Source: Erythrobacter sp. UBA1916 (lineage in GTDB: Bacteria > Pseudomonadota > Alphaproteobacteria > Sphingomonadales > Sphingomonadaceae). Taken from it: 64,000 nt of DNA. Numbering within the stretch: the stretch's first letter is position 1; every line of letters starts with the position of its first letter. A model generated the notes under the pieces. That model ran no database searches. It was not told the origin of the DNA and saw only the letters and a program-made list of their open reading frames with translations. This document shows, piece by piece, positions 1 to 8,183 of this stretch. Location of the stretch: the NCBI GenBank assembly GCA_002337385.1, contig DDFY01000005.1, positions 13,907 through 77,906 of the forward strand. Reading direction: 5' to 3'. The position numbers were made by a program, and so were the translations under genes.

Positions 1-215
1 TTGACGCCGACCTTCTCGAACACCTGGCCCTTCATCTTGCCCTGCACGCCCCCGCCGCCTTCGCTGCCATCCTCGGTGGTACGGTCCCACGCGGTATAGT
101 CGAAAGCGGCGTCGGAGCCGGCCTCACGCTCGATCGCCTCGAACTCGGCACAGATGCGATCGCGCAAGGCTTCGAACCAGGTGCGGGCGGCTTGGGTTTG
201 TTCGGTCCACGTCAT
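1..215 (-). CDS. hemF: Coproporphyrinogen III oxidase, oxygen-dependent (N-terminal part)
   Basis: Aerobic coproporphyrinogen III oxidase decarboxylates coproporphyrinogen III to protoporphyrinogen IX in cytosolic haem synthesis. Only the first 71 residues are visible; the gene runs off the left edge of the window. Recognition rests on the N-terminal helix (LRDRI, FEAIE), a Trp-Asp-Arg, a glycine-rich turn (EGGGGV) and VFEKVGVN, which leads into the conserved core of the family. The start ATG at 215 gives the expected N-terminal length. The gene is divergent from pdeM with 45 bases between the two starts, so both promoters must lie in or overlap this short space. The call is firm for the family; nothing can be said about the active site. 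Confidence 0.9.
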   Translation of the reverse strand, partial: MTWTEQTQAARTWFEALRDRICAEFEAIEREAGSDAAFDYTAWDRTTEDGSEGGGGVQGKMKGQVFEKVGV

Positions 216-260
216 GGTGTTGGCCTTGCCATCGCAGCGGGCCTGCGGCAAGGGAGAGCA

Positions 261-965
261 ATGGTTCCCCTTTCGTTCGCCTTCCCGTTCTGCGGCGAGG
301 AATTCGTCCTCCTGCCGGGCCGTGCGCTGTTCTGGCCACGCGAACAGGCGCTGCTGGTGGCCGATCTGCACCTCGAAAAGGCCAGCTTCTACGCCAGCCA
401 CGGCCAGTTCCTGCCCCCTTACGACAGCCGCGAGACGCTGGGCCGCCTGGCCGAGGCGCTGCGCGAGACAGGTGCCAAACGGGTGTTCTGCCTGGGCGAC
501 AATTTCCACGACTCGGCCGGCTCGGCCCGATTGGAAGAGCACGCTGCCGGAATGCTGGCAGCGCTCACGCGGGCGACCGACTGGGTATGGATCACCGGCA
601 ATCACGATCCGGCAATGGAAGCACGCCACGGCGGCACCATTGCCGAAGAACTCGACATTGCGGGCATGGTGCTGCGGCACGAAGCGCGCCACGGGGAGGA
701 GCGGCCCGAACTCTCCGGCCACTTCCACCCGCGTCTCCAGCTCAAGGTGCACCACCGCCATATCCGCCGCCCCTGCGCCGTGGTGAGCCGTGATGCACAG
801 GGCGCCGGGCGCATGATCCTGCCAGCCTTTGGCGCGCTCACCGGCGGAATGGACGCGGCCGACCCGGCCATCTGCAAGGCGCTCCAGCCCGCTTGCGCCA
901 TCGACGCACTCGTTCCCGCGGGCCGCAAGCTGGCACGGTTTCCACTCTGGAGAGAGGCTGCCTAA
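261..965 (+). CDS. pdeM: Ligase-associated DNA damage response endonuclease PdeM
   Basis: A 234-residue calcineurin-like metallophosphoesterase of the PdeM type. The two-metal site is complete: ADLHLEK (Asp35, His37), GDNFHD (79-84), GNHD (113-116) and GHFHP (153-157). Family members are usually found with ATP-dependent DNA ligase and the Lhr-type helicase in a putative repair set; no such partners are in this window. The ATG at 261 is chosen because it follows a purine-rich AGGGAG and gives the usual N-terminus; an open frame extends back to 192 but runs over the divergent hemF start. Nuclease or phosphoesterase activity is inferred from the family; the substrate is unknown. Confidence 0.88.
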   Translation: MVPLSFAFPFCGEEFVLLPGRALFWPREQALLVADLHLEKASFYASHGQFLPPYDSRETLGRLAEALRETGAKRVFCLGDNFHDSAGSARLEEHAAGMLAALTRATDWVWITGNHDPAMEARHGGTIAEELDIAGMVLRHEARHGEERPELSGHFHPRLQLKVHHRHIRRPCAVVSRDAQGAGRMILPAFGALTGGMDAADPAICKALQPACAIDALVPAGRKLARFPLWREAA

Positions 966-1030
966 CCTCTGGTATTTTGCCCCGAACGCGCCTACATAAC
1001 GCGCGAGAGAATCCTTACTGATGCAACTGC

Positions 1031-1046
1031 AGGAGCAGAACCCATA
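1031..1046 (+). promoter_or_regulatory. Shine-Dalgarno and rare AUA start of infC
   Basis: AGGAG at 1031-1035 stands eight bases before an ATA triplet at 1044-1046, which is in frame with infC. The first ATG of the frame (1065) is preceded only by a C-rich stretch with no ribosome binding site. The added residues (PRPPRR) resemble the Arg/Pro-rich N-terminus of other IF-3 proteins. infC is the classic gene starting at a near-cognate AUU/AUC/AUA codon, through which IF-3 represses its own translation. Assignment of ATA as the start is inference from spacing and protein length. Confidence 0.7.
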
Positions 1047-1586
1047 CCTCGTCCACCCCGCCGCATGATGGCACCGCCGGTGAAGTCCGGCCCCAAATAC
1101 GACAAACTCATTCAGGCCAACAAGGTTCGCGTGATCGACGATCAGGGCGAAAACATTGGCGTGATGTTCACCAACGAAGCGATCGAGCAGGCACAGCAGC
1201 TCGGGTTGAACCTCGTCGAGGTATCCCCGAACGCCGATCCGCCGGTGTGCAAGTTCCTCGACGTCGGCAAGCATCGCTACGAAGCGCAGAAAAAGGCTAA
1301 CGCCCAGCGCAAGACGCAGAAGACGCAGGACATCAAAGAAATCAAGATGCGTCCCAACATCGATGATCACGACTACGAAGTGAAGATGAAGGCGATGCAC
1401 AAGTTCATCGGCAACGGCGACAAGGTTAAGGTTACCTTGCGTTTCCGCGGTCGTGAGATGGCGCACCAGCACCTCGGCATGGATCTGCTGAAGCGGGTGC
1501 AGGAAGACATGGTCGAAGAAGCCAAGGTCGAAGCCTATCCGCGCCTCGAAGGACGCCAGATGTTGATGGTTCTCGCCCCCAAGTAA
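1044..1586 (+). CDS. infC: Translation initiation factor IF-3
   Basis: IF-3 binds the 30S subunit, keeps subunits apart and checks the start codon-initiator tRNA pairing. The protein is about 180 residues from the ATA start (173 from the first ATG). The N-domain (DDQGENIGVM, a long helix with EVSPNADPPVCKFLD) and the C-domain (KEIKMRPNIDDHDYEVK, VTLRFRGREMAHQ) are both complete, as in full-length IF-3. The start is placed at ATA 1044 on the strength of the AGGAG at 1031 and the Arg/Pro-rich added N-terminus. rpmI and rplT, often downstream of infC, are not here: the next gene is a lipoprotein. Autoregulation through the near-cognate start is expected. Confidence 0.92.
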   Translation: MPRPPRRMMAPPVKSGPKYDKLIQANKVRVIDDQGENIGVMFTNEAIEQAQQLGLNLVEVSPNADPPVCKFLDVGKHRYEAQKKANAQRKTQKTQDIKEIKMRPNIDDHDYEVKMKAMHKFIGNGDKVKVTLRFRGREMAHQHLGMDLLKRVQEDMVEEAKVEAYPRLEGRQMLMVLAPK

Positions 1587-1678
1587 GAGCCCTCTGGGTA
1601 ATTACTTAGGTAGTCAAACCTAGCAGAAATCGCCGCTCAGGCGGGAACAAGCGCGCGGAGGTGTTGGTTGGTTGGGGC

Positions 1679-2314
1679 ATGGCCTTCGCCTTCCAATCCC
1701 TTTGCAGGCCGAGCCGGAAACGGCTCGCCCTTGTTCCAGCTGTGCTGGTGAGTCTTGCCGGTTGCGGTGATGACATCCGGCCGCCGAATACAAGCAATCC
1801 CGTTGCCCCCATCGCACGGCCCAGCACGGACTCTCCGTTCCTGCCGAGCGCTGACGATCCGCCACCCCCGCCAGGCTACACCGACGGGTCCGGCATCAAC
1901 CAGCACTACCCCGATCTTTCGCCCACCATGCTCCCGGACGATCTCGAGCGGACCGAGGCAGGCGCTCGAAACGTGCTGCTCTTGTTCACCCGCGCGATCG
2001 AACTGCGCGAATATGATCAGGCATGGGCCATGCTCGACCGGAACGCGCAGCAGAAATGGAGCAAGGCTGCGTTCAACGCCTTCTTCAACGGGTTGAGCAA
2101 CATCTCTGTGGCCGCGCCCGGCGGAGAGATGGAAGGGGCTGCGGGCACGACCTATTACAACAGCAAGGCCGAAATCACCGCCACGGGTGCGGATGGTCGT
2201 CCGGTTCATGTCGAAGCACCGCTGGTGCTGCGCCGGGTCAACGACGTGCCGGGGGCGACCGAAGAGCAATTGCGCTGGAAGATCGACCGGGTCGACCTGG
2301 TCCGGCCGCACTAA
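1679..2314 (+). CDS. Hypothetical lipoprotein
   Basis: About 211 residues, not recognised as a named family. The N-terminus is basic then hydrophobic and ends in a lipobox (SLAGC), so export and lipidation are likely. A Pro/Ser-rich linker (roughly residues 35-70, with a run of prolines) leads to a compact C-terminal domain with FTRAIELREYDQAW and KWSKAAFNAFF, which looks like the small alpha+beta folds of periplasmic NTF2-like or stress-type domains, but this is only an impression. The start is uncertain: GTG at 1661 is overlapped by a GGAGG, and ATG at 1679 gives a cleaner signal peptide. Stands alone between infC and the SLC13 transporter. Confidence 0.7.
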   Translation: MAFAFQSLCRPSRKRLALVPAVLVSLAGCGDDIRPPNTSNPVAPIARPSTDSPFLPSADDPPPPPGYTDGSGINQHYPDLSPTMLPDDLERTEAGARNVLLLFTRAIELREYDQAWAMLDRNAQQKWSKAAFNAFFNGLSNISVAAPGGEMEGAAGTTYYNSKAEITATGADGRPVHVEAPLVLRRVNDVPGATEEQLRWKIDRVDLVRPH

Positions 2315-2526
2315 AGCCGCGCAAAGGGCACGAAGACCCGTGGCCTCGCGGCGGTGCCCCAACTTCCCTCTTCAACCGGCCCAGCGCTCTTCGCGTAGCA
2401 GCCCGCACCCATGCTCGGAGCCGTGCTGCCCGATTGTGCTTCGCTCATCCGCGTGCTCCTTGCCGATCTCCTCCGGTCGGGTACACATAGCACGACCACG
2501 GTCGGCGGAGAGGAGCGCAAGCCACG

Positions 2527-3936
2527 ATGAATGCGAGCCGCATCGGCTTCTGGGTAGGTCTGGCCGGCTTTTCGGCCACGCTCTTGCTGGCGCCGCCAGC
2601 CGGGATGAGCGCTGCGGCCTGGAACTGCGCCGGTCTGGTGTGGTGGATGGCGGCCTGGTGGATGACCGCGGCCATCCCGCTCACCGCAACCGCGCTGCTG
2701 CCCTTCGTGGTCCTGCCCTTCTCCTCAGCCGGCACCGCCGACGAGGTCGCCAGCGACTACTATTCACCGATCCTGTTCCTGATTCTCGGCGGTGCTTTTC
2801 TTGCCCTCGCGATCGAGCGGACCGGGCTGCACAAGCGCCTGTCCTTGTTCCTCCTCGCCAGCATCGGCGGGCGCGGCGGTGCCTGGGGCATCCTGCTCGC
2901 CTTCATGATCGCGGCGGCGGTGTTGTCGAACGTCATCTCCAACACCTCGACCACCCTGATCATGATGCCGATGGCGCTGGCGGTCATCTCCGGAGGTGGC
3001 TCGGGCGATGACGACCGGTCTGGCCTGGCCGGAGCCCTGCCGATGGGCATTGCCTTTGCCGCCAGCATCGGTGGGCTTGGCACGATCATCGGGTCTCCCA
3101 CCAACGCCATCGCCGTGGCCCTGCTCCGCGAGACTGCGGGGCTCGAGATCAGCTTCGCGCTATGGGCGCTGTTCGGCGTGCCGATTGTCCTGCTTGGCAT
3201 CCCGCTTGCGGCCTGGCTGATCGCAAGGGTTCAGCGCATCGATGCACACCCTTTTGATGTTGCCGCCGCCCGTGCTGCGATCGATCCCCACGGGCCTTGG
3301 TCTGCCGCCGAAAAGCGCTTGGTGCCAGTCATCGCGGTGACGTTCCTCGCCTGGATGCTGCGCCCGCTGGTCGCGCCCTACCTGCCTGCCGGATCACTCA
3401 CCGACGGCACCATCGCGATCGTTGCCGCGCTTGTGTTGTTCGTGCTGCCCGACGGCACCGGGCGGCCCATGCTGGTGTGGCGCGAAGCCAACCGCGCACC
3501 CTGGGGCGTCATCATGATGTTCGGTGGCGGGCTGGCGCTCGCGGGCGCCATGAGCCGCACCGGGCTGGCAGACTGGCTCGGCGAGGCGCTGCTGCCGCTG
3601 GCGAGCCTGCCCTTGCTGGTGGTGGCGCTCGGGATGGTGGCCATGGTTGTGCTGGTGACCGAGTTCGCCAGCAATGTCGCTACCGCCAGTGGCATCGTAC
3701 CGGTGGTGGCGAGCCTTGCCACCTCGCTCAGCGGCGATCCGCTGCTGCTGGCCATGTCGGCCGCGCTCGCCTCAAGCTGGGGTTTCATGCTGCCAGCCGG
3801 CACCGGCCCCAACGCTATCGCATGGGCGACCGGGCGCATCGTTCTGTCACGCATGGTGCGCGCGGGGCTGTTGCTGGACCTTGTCGGAATCTTCCTGATC
3901 GTCGGCACCGTCTGGACCATAGGTCTAATACGGTAA
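2527..3936 (+). CDS. SLC13/DASS family anion transporter
   Basis: A 469-residue inner-membrane protein with about 11-12 hydrophobic segments. The two inverted repeats of the DASS fold each carry their signature: SNTSTT at residues 138-143 and the second, variant, SNVATASG at 382-389, which form the substrate and sodium sites; GTIIGSPTNAIA in the first half is also typical. Family members import dicarboxylates, citrate, sulfate or other anions, mostly with sodium. The substrate cannot be told from sequence, and there are no pathway genes beside it. The ATG at 2527 follows GGAGAGGAG. Monocistronic by spacing (over 100 bases on each side). Confidence 0.87.
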   Translation: MNASRIGFWVGLAGFSATLLLAPPAGMSAAAWNCAGLVWWMAAWWMTAAIPLTATALLPFVVLPFSSAGTADEVASDYYSPILFLILGGAFLALAIERTGLHKRLSLFLLASIGGRGGAWGILLAFMIAAAVLSNVISNTSTTLIMMPMALAVISGGGSGDDDRSGLAGALPMGIAFAASIGGLGTIIGSPTNAIAVALLRETAGLEISFALWALFGVPIVLLGIPLAAWLIARVQRIDAHPFDVAAARAAIDPHGPWSAAEKRLVPVIAVTFLAWMLRPLVAPYLPAGSLTDGTIAIVAALVLFVLPDGTGRPMLVWREANRAPWGVIMMFGGGLALAGAMSRTGLADWLGEALLPLASLPLLVVALGMVAMVVLVTEFASNVATASGIVPVVASLATSLSGDPLLLAMSAALASSWGFMLPAGTGPNAIAWATGRIVLSRMVRAGLLLDLVGIFLIVGTVWTIGLIR

Positions 3937-4039
3937 TAAGGGCATTTACGTATATCCTCCAAGGCAGCCCCTTTGCCAAGCTTGTCTAAGGCCCATTCCC
4001 GATAACGACGCAGATACAGACGGATATAGGGAATAGCGC

Positions 4040-5155
4040 ATGGGGCATGAGTCTCGCATTGGCGTAGGCGAAGCGGAAGCAGGCAGCGGCCGCCTATTGC
4101 GGATGTTTGGCCTGGGTTCACGCTCAGCCGATCGGCAGCACTCGCGTGGAACCCATTCTCGAGTATCCGAACGCGCTCGCCTGCTCGAAGCGATCAGCGA
4201 ATTCCTGCTCAGGCACGAATTGTCCGTATCGCCCGACAACCTGCTGCGCGCCCATGCGATCATGTCCGGCACCAACCCGCGCCTTGCGCAAAAGGTGGCC
4301 GCGCTTGAGGAAGCCGGTGAGCCAATCACACAGGAGTGGCTCGAACAGCAGATGGGCGAATGCGACAGCAGCGACACGACCTCGTCCAATCTCGACCGCC
4401 TTGCCCGCGAACTCGACCATTCGATGGAACGGTTCGGTGAAAGCACGCGCAGCGCGCACGAAGCGGCCAGCGACTATGGCGCGCAACTGGCGCAACAGAC
4501 CGAGATGGTGGCGAATGCCAAGTCCGAAGAGGATGTCGTCGCCAGCCTCGCGCAGGTGGCACGGGCAATGCTCGACCGCACCCGCGAGATGGAAACGCAG
4601 ATGAAGAAGAGCCAGGAGGAGACGCAAGACCTGCGCCGCAACCTGGCCAAGGCGCGCCGTGACGCCACCATCGATCACCTGACCAACCTGCCCAACCGGC
4701 GCGCCTTCGAGGACGTGTTCAAGAGCGAATGGCTGGCGGCTCAGTCCGAAATGGAACCGCTGTGTCTCGCGCTGTGTGACATCGACTTCTTCAAGAAGGT
4801 CAACGACACCCATGGCCACGACACCGGTGACCGGGTGATCCGCGCAGTGGCGCAGGCGCTCGACCGGATCTCCGACAGCTGCCATGTTGCCCGTCACGGC
4901 GGCGAGGAATTCGTTCTGCTGTTCCGGGGGCTCGGCCTCGAAGATGCCGAAGCCGCGCTCGACGCGGCGCGCGAACGCTTCGCGGCACGCCACTTCGTCG
5001 ACAAGATTTCGGGTAAGGCGATTGGCGGCGTCACCTTCTCCGGCGGTGTGACCGACGTATTCGCCCATCCCGACCTGTCGAGCGCGCTGCGCAGCGCTGA
5101 CGGAGCGCTCTATCGTGCCAAGGAAGCGGGCCGCAACCGGATCGAGGCTGCCTGA
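4040..5155 (+). CDS. Diguanylate cyclase (GGEEF) with helical N-terminal region
   Basis: A 371-residue protein with a C-terminal GGDEF-class domain (about residues 205-370) that would make cyclic di-GMP from two GTP. The active loop HGGEEF (286-291) and the DIDFFKKVNDTHGHDTGD metal/base region are intact, so it should be active. The N-terminal 200 residues have no membrane segment and no sensor domain that I recognise; residues 120-200 are charged and look like coiled coil, typical of a dimerising linker. The product-inhibition motif RxxD occurs as RISD seven, not five, residues before GGEEF, so feedback inhibition may be weak or absent. No EAL domain. Stands alone. Confidence 0.9.
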   Translation: MGHESRIGVGEAEAGSGRLLRMFGLGSRSADRQHSRGTHSRVSERARLLEAISEFLLRHELSVSPDNLLRAHAIMSGTNPRLAQKVAALEEAGEPITQEWLEQQMGECDSSDTTSSNLDRLARELDHSMERFGESTRSAHEAASDYGAQLAQQTEMVANAKSEEDVVASLAQVARAMLDRTREMETQMKKSQEETQDLRRNLAKARRDATIDHLTNLPNRRAFEDVFKSEWLAAQSEMEPLCLALCDIDFFKKVNDTHGHDTGDRVIRAVAQALDRISDSCHVARHGGEEFVLLFRGLGLEDAEAALDAARERFAARHFVDKISGKAIGGVTFSGGVTDVFAHPDLSSALRSADGALYRAKEAGRNRIEAA

Positions 5156-5275
5156 ACGATCAGGTGCACAAGGTCACTTAACCTCGCATCACCTTCACGA
5201 CATTACTCGCCCAGTCGGTATTGTCACCAGAGCGCAACAGAGCAAACAGCAAGCCACGCGCGCAAGCCTGCAGCC

Positions 5276-5809
5276 TCAGCCCTTCCAGGTCCGCCGCTCT
5301 TCGGCTGACTTGAGCACCTCGTAAGCCAGTTGCAGCTTCTGAAACTCCTCGGCGGCTTCCTTATCGCCGGGCTTCACATCGGGATGCACCTTCTTGGCCC
5401 GGGCGCGCCACTCGCGCTTGATCGCCTCGAAATCGGCGTCAGCTTCCAGCTCGAACACCTCCAGCGCGCGCATCTCGTCCTGGCTGCGGCTGCCATCGCC
5501 GCTGCCGCCCCAGCCATAGTGCGCGCTTTCGGCATAGCCGGCATTGTCGCGCTGCTCATTACTGGCGCGGCTCGCGGCCTCTTCCTTGCTCAGGCCTTCG
5601 AAATAGTCCCACTTCGAATTGTATTCCGCCGCGTGCTTCTCGCAGAAGTACCAGCGGTCGGGGCTGTTCGGGCTCTTGGGTGCGGGGCAGGTGCCCGGCT
5701 CGGTGCAACCATGCCTGTCGCACAGACGCACCTGCGCAGTCTCGCGCGAGCTTTCATAGCCGCGCCAGCGAGGGAAACCCCAGTCGTTTGATCGGCGTGC
5801 ACGGCTCAT
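5276..5809 (-). CDS. J-domain protein with Cys-rich N-terminus
   Basis: A 177-residue cytosolic protein with a C-terminal J domain (about residues 115-177, HPD motif in KKVHPDVKPG) that would stimulate an Hsp70/DnaK partner. Ahead of it is a Cys/His-rich segment: CDRHGC, then C in GTCPAP, then WYFCEKHAAEY, giving a possible zinc site. This layout is a recurring alphaproteobacterial J-protein, distinct from DnaJ and CbpA (no Gly/Phe-rich linker and no DnaJ zinc domain). The start ATG at 5809 is chosen because the open frame further upstream has no conserved look. The gene is divergent from the 51-residue secreted protein. Confidence 0.85.
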   Translation of the reverse strand: MSRARRSNDWGFPRWRGYESSRETAQVRLCDRHGCTEPGTCPAPKSPNSPDRWYFCEKHAAEYNSKWDYFEGLSKEEAASRASNEQRDNAGYAESAHYGWGGSGDGSRSQDEMRALEVFELEADADFEAIKREWRARAKKVHPDVKPGDKEAAEEFQKLQLAYEVLKSAEERRTWKG

Positions 5810-5890
5810 AGCGCCGATATAGGCGCAATGAGCGCGCGCGGGAACCCGCTCCGGCGTAAATCTGCATCGGTACGAAGCGATACAAAATGA

Positions 5891-5917
5891 TGCATTATGC
5901 TGCATTGCAATATGCAA
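5891..5917. repeat. Phased TGCAT/TGCAA motif cluster between divergent genes
   Basis: In the divergent spacer between the J-domain gene and the 51-residue protein gene there are TGCAT at 5891 and 5901 and TGCAA at 5913, about one helical turn apart, with TTGCAA at 5905-5910. The stretch is visibly richer in A/T than its surroundings. It could be an operator or bent promoter element; this is inference only. Confidence 0.3.
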
Positions 5918-5964
5918 CATCCCGCCTATCTGCAGGCTCGGACAATCGGACAGAGGCAGAATTC

Positions 5965-6120
5965 GTGAGCAAGCAATTGACCATTTCGGCGACCGCATCG
6001 GTGCTGGCCATGGCGCTGTTCGCAGTGTTCGCCTCGGCAGACCGGCAGGCCCCGGCCCACAACGTGGTTGCCCACATGGAAACGGGCGCGACAGCCTCAG
6101 CCATCGCGCCCGTCTTATAA
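5965..6120 (+). CDS. Small secreted or membrane protein, 51 residues
   Basis: GTG start at 5965 with GAGG eight bases upstream. The 51-residue product is a hydrophobic segment (residues 7-22, TASVLAMALFAVF) after a short polar start, followed by about 28 polar residues with DRQAPAHNVV. It reads as a signal peptide or single-pass anchor with a short periplasmic tail. Small proteins of this look are common in sphingomonads, but I know of no function. A weak hairpin follows the stop codon. Confidence 0.55.
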   Translation: MSKQLTISATASVLAMALFAVFASADRQAPAHNVVAHMETGATASAIAPVL

Positions 6121-6121
6121 A

Positions 6122-6139
6122 GGCCGGCTGTCGCCGGTC
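6122..6139. terminator. Short hairpin between convergent genes
   Basis: GGCCGGC (6122-6128) and GCCGGTC (6133-6139) form a 7-base-pair stem with one G-T pair and a TGTC loop, between the 51-residue protein and the convergent pal gene. No T-run follows on either strand, so intrinsic termination would be weak. Confidence 0.4.
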
Positions 6140-6158
6140 CTCCTCTCCATTCGCTAAA

Positions 6159-6674
6159 TCACTCGATCATAACCGTAACCGCGCGGCGGTTGCGGGCCCA
6201 TGCGGCCGGGGTCGAAGCCGTGTCGACCGGGCGCTCCTCGCCATAGCTCACCGTACGCAGCCGGTTTTCGGCAATGCCGAGGCTGACCAGATAGGCGCGC
6301 GCAGCATTGGCGCGGCGCTCGCCGAGCGCAAGGTTGTAATCACGCGTGCCGCGTTCGTCGGCATTGCCTTCGATGAGGGCTCGGGTCGAAGGATACTGAG
6401 TGAGGTACTCGGCCTGACGGCGCAGAGCCGCCATGTCGGTGGCATCGATGTCATACTGGTCGGTGTCGAAGTAGATCGTGTCCGCGCCAGCCATGGCCGC
6501 TGAGAAGTGCGCCTCAGAACCCGGTTGCGGGCCTCGCGGCGCAGTCGGCGTGGGCGTTGGAGCCGGCGTGGAGACATCACGCGGTGCAGGCGGGATGACC
6601 TCGGGCGGCTCCTTCTTACAGGCCGCAAGCGCGAGCACGCTGGACATGGTAAGCGCAATGACAATGCGATTCAT
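6159..6674 (-). CDS. pal: Peptidoglycan-associated lipoprotein Pal
   Basis: Outer-membrane lipoprotein of the Tol-Pal system, binding peptidoglycan and TolB; it helps the outer membrane follow cell constriction. 171 residues: signal peptide with lipobox LALAAC, a Pro/Thr-rich linker, then a complete OmpA-like domain with NADERGTRDYNLALGERRA and LRTVSYGEERP, the diaminopimelate-binding signature. Length is usual. An AAGGAG stands ahead of the ATG at 6674. It is the last gene of the leftward ybgC-tolQRAB-pal operon, 84 bases after tolB. Confidence 0.95.
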   Translation of the reverse strand: MNRIVIALTMSSVLALAACKKEPPEVIPPAPRDVSTPAPTPTPTAPRGPQPGSEAHFSAAMAGADTIYFDTDQYDIDATDMAALRRQAEYLTQYPSTRALIEGNADERGTRDYNLALGERRANAARAYLVSLGIAENRLRTVSYGEERPVDTASTPAAWARNRRAVTVMIE

Positions 6675-6758
6675 CCGATAGACTCCTTAGTAAGGCGATA
6701 ATCGCCGCAAGTCTTTCATGTCACGATTACTTGAGCAACAGTTATATTCCTCGACCGG

Positions 6759-8183
6759 TCAGGGCAATACTGGCCCCCAGGCCGGGTCCGACGCCCCAAC
6801 GGGTGTCTGCAGACGGCGCAGGTTATCGCCGGTCAGATCGACCTGCCAGATCGAGGAATCGCCCGAACCGCGCTCCGAACGGAAGAACTGAATGATGCGG
6901 CCGTTGGGCGCCCAGGTCGGCGCTTCGTCCTGCCACCCATGGGTCAGCACGCGCACGTTGCCGCCAGAGGGCGTCATCACCGCGATGTTGAAGTCTCCGG
7001 CAATGCGCGTGAAAGCGATCTGGTCGCCGCGCGGGCTCCACTCGGGCGTGGCACAGCGGCCCGAGTTGAACGAGATCCGGCGCTGGTTCGAGCCATCGGC
7101 GTTCATCACGTAGCATTGCTGCACGCCCGAGCGGTCGCTTTCGAACACGATCTGGCTGCCATCGGGCGAATAGGAGCCGCCAACATCAATCGCGGGGCTA
7201 TCGGTGAGACGGATCGGTGTGCCGCCGCCGCTGGCCGACACGCGGTAGATGTCGGTGTTGCCGCCGATGGCCATCGAATAGAGGATCCATTTCCCGTCCG
7301 GACTCCAACGCGGAGCAAAGGTCGGGTTGGTGCTCTCGGTCACCAGCACCTGATTGCGCGTTTCAAGGTCATAGACGTAGATGCGCGGGTTGCCGTCGGT
7401 GTAGCTGAGATAGGCGATCTTTCCGTAGTCAGGTGAATAGCGCGGGGTCAGCGCGGTTGAGCGACCATTGGTGATGAAGCGGTGGTTCGCCCCGTCCGAG
7501 TCCATGACCGCCAGCCGCTTGATGCGGTTGTCCTTGGGGCCGGTCTCGGCGATGTAGGCGATGCGGCTGTCGAAGAACGGGCTTTCGCCCGACAGCCGCG
7601 AATAGACGAGGTCGGCACACTTGTGCGCAGCACGGCGCCATTCGCTCGGCAGCACCACCCAGCCCTCGCGCGCAAGCTCGCTCTGCAATGCCACGTCATA
7701 GAGATAGCAGCCCACAGTCAGCCGCCCGTCGCTCCCGGCGCGAACAAAGCCTTGCACCAGCATCTCGGCGCTGCGGCCCTGCCATGTGGCAAAGGCGGGC
7801 GCGGTGATCTGCTCGTAAGAGGGGCGCGGCAGCGCATCGGGGCCGACCGGGCGGAACAGGCCATTGTTGCGCAGGTCGTTGAACACGACGCGGGCTAGCT
7901 CCTGACCAAGCGCGGTGGTGCCCGCCGAGTTGGCGGGCGTGGGCTGGTCGCGGTTGGTCGCGAAGGCGGGAATGGCGATGCCGGTGTCCTGCCAGTTGTC
8001 CGCCGTAACGGTAACGGTGATGCCGCCATCGTCATCGACTTCCGCTCCCGCTGCAGCGTCGACCGCCGGATCGCCAATTCCGGCCGGATCGAGCACGCTC
8101 GGGCTGCTTTGCGCGGCCACGGGCGCTGCTGCTGCAAGCCCGGCAATAGCGACAAACGCGAGATATGCGGATTTGAGGGTCAT
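6759..8183 (-). CDS. tolB: Tol-Pal system beta-propeller protein TolB
   Basis: Periplasmic TolB couples Pal to the TolQRA complex. 474 residues with a cleavable signal peptide (about 25 residues, ending VAAQ). The N-terminal alpha/beta domain has the typical LRNNGLFRPV segment; the C-terminal six-bladed propeller shows repeated blades with YSPDYGKIAYLS, WSPDGKWILYS, YSPDGSQIVFES and WSPRGDQIAFT. Its start overlaps the tolA stop by four bases (ATGA type), so translation is coupled. Confidence 0.95.
   Translation of the reverse strand: MTLKSAYLAFVAIAGLAAAAPVAAQSSPSVLDPAGIGDPAVDAAAGAEVDDDGGITVTVTADNWQDTGIAIPAFATNRDQPTPANSAGTTALGQELARVVFNDLRNNGLFRPVGPDALPRPSYEQITAPAFATWQGRSAEMLVQGFVRAGSDGRLTVGCYLYDVALQSELAREGWVVLPSEWRRAAHKCADLVYSRLSGESPFFDSRIAYIAETGPKDNRIKRLAVMDSDGANHRFITNGRSTALTPRYSPDYGKIAYLSYTDGNPRIYVYDLETRNQVLVTESTNPTFAPRWSPDGKWILYSMAIGGNTDIYRVSASGGGTPIRLTDSPAIDVGGSYSPDGSQIVFESDRSGVQQCYVMNADGSNQRRISFNSGRCATPEWSPRGDQIAFTRIAGDFNIAVMTPSGGNVRVLTHGWQDEAPTWAPNGRIIQFFRSERGSGDSSIWQVDLTGDNLRRLQTPVGASDPAWGPVLP

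Noticed and set aside
192..260. Upstream extension of pdeM
   Set aside because: It would overlap the hemF start; ATG 261 has the ribosome binding site and the family N-terminus.
1587..1678. Terminator after infC
   Set aside because: No stem followed by a T-run was found in the 92-base spacer.
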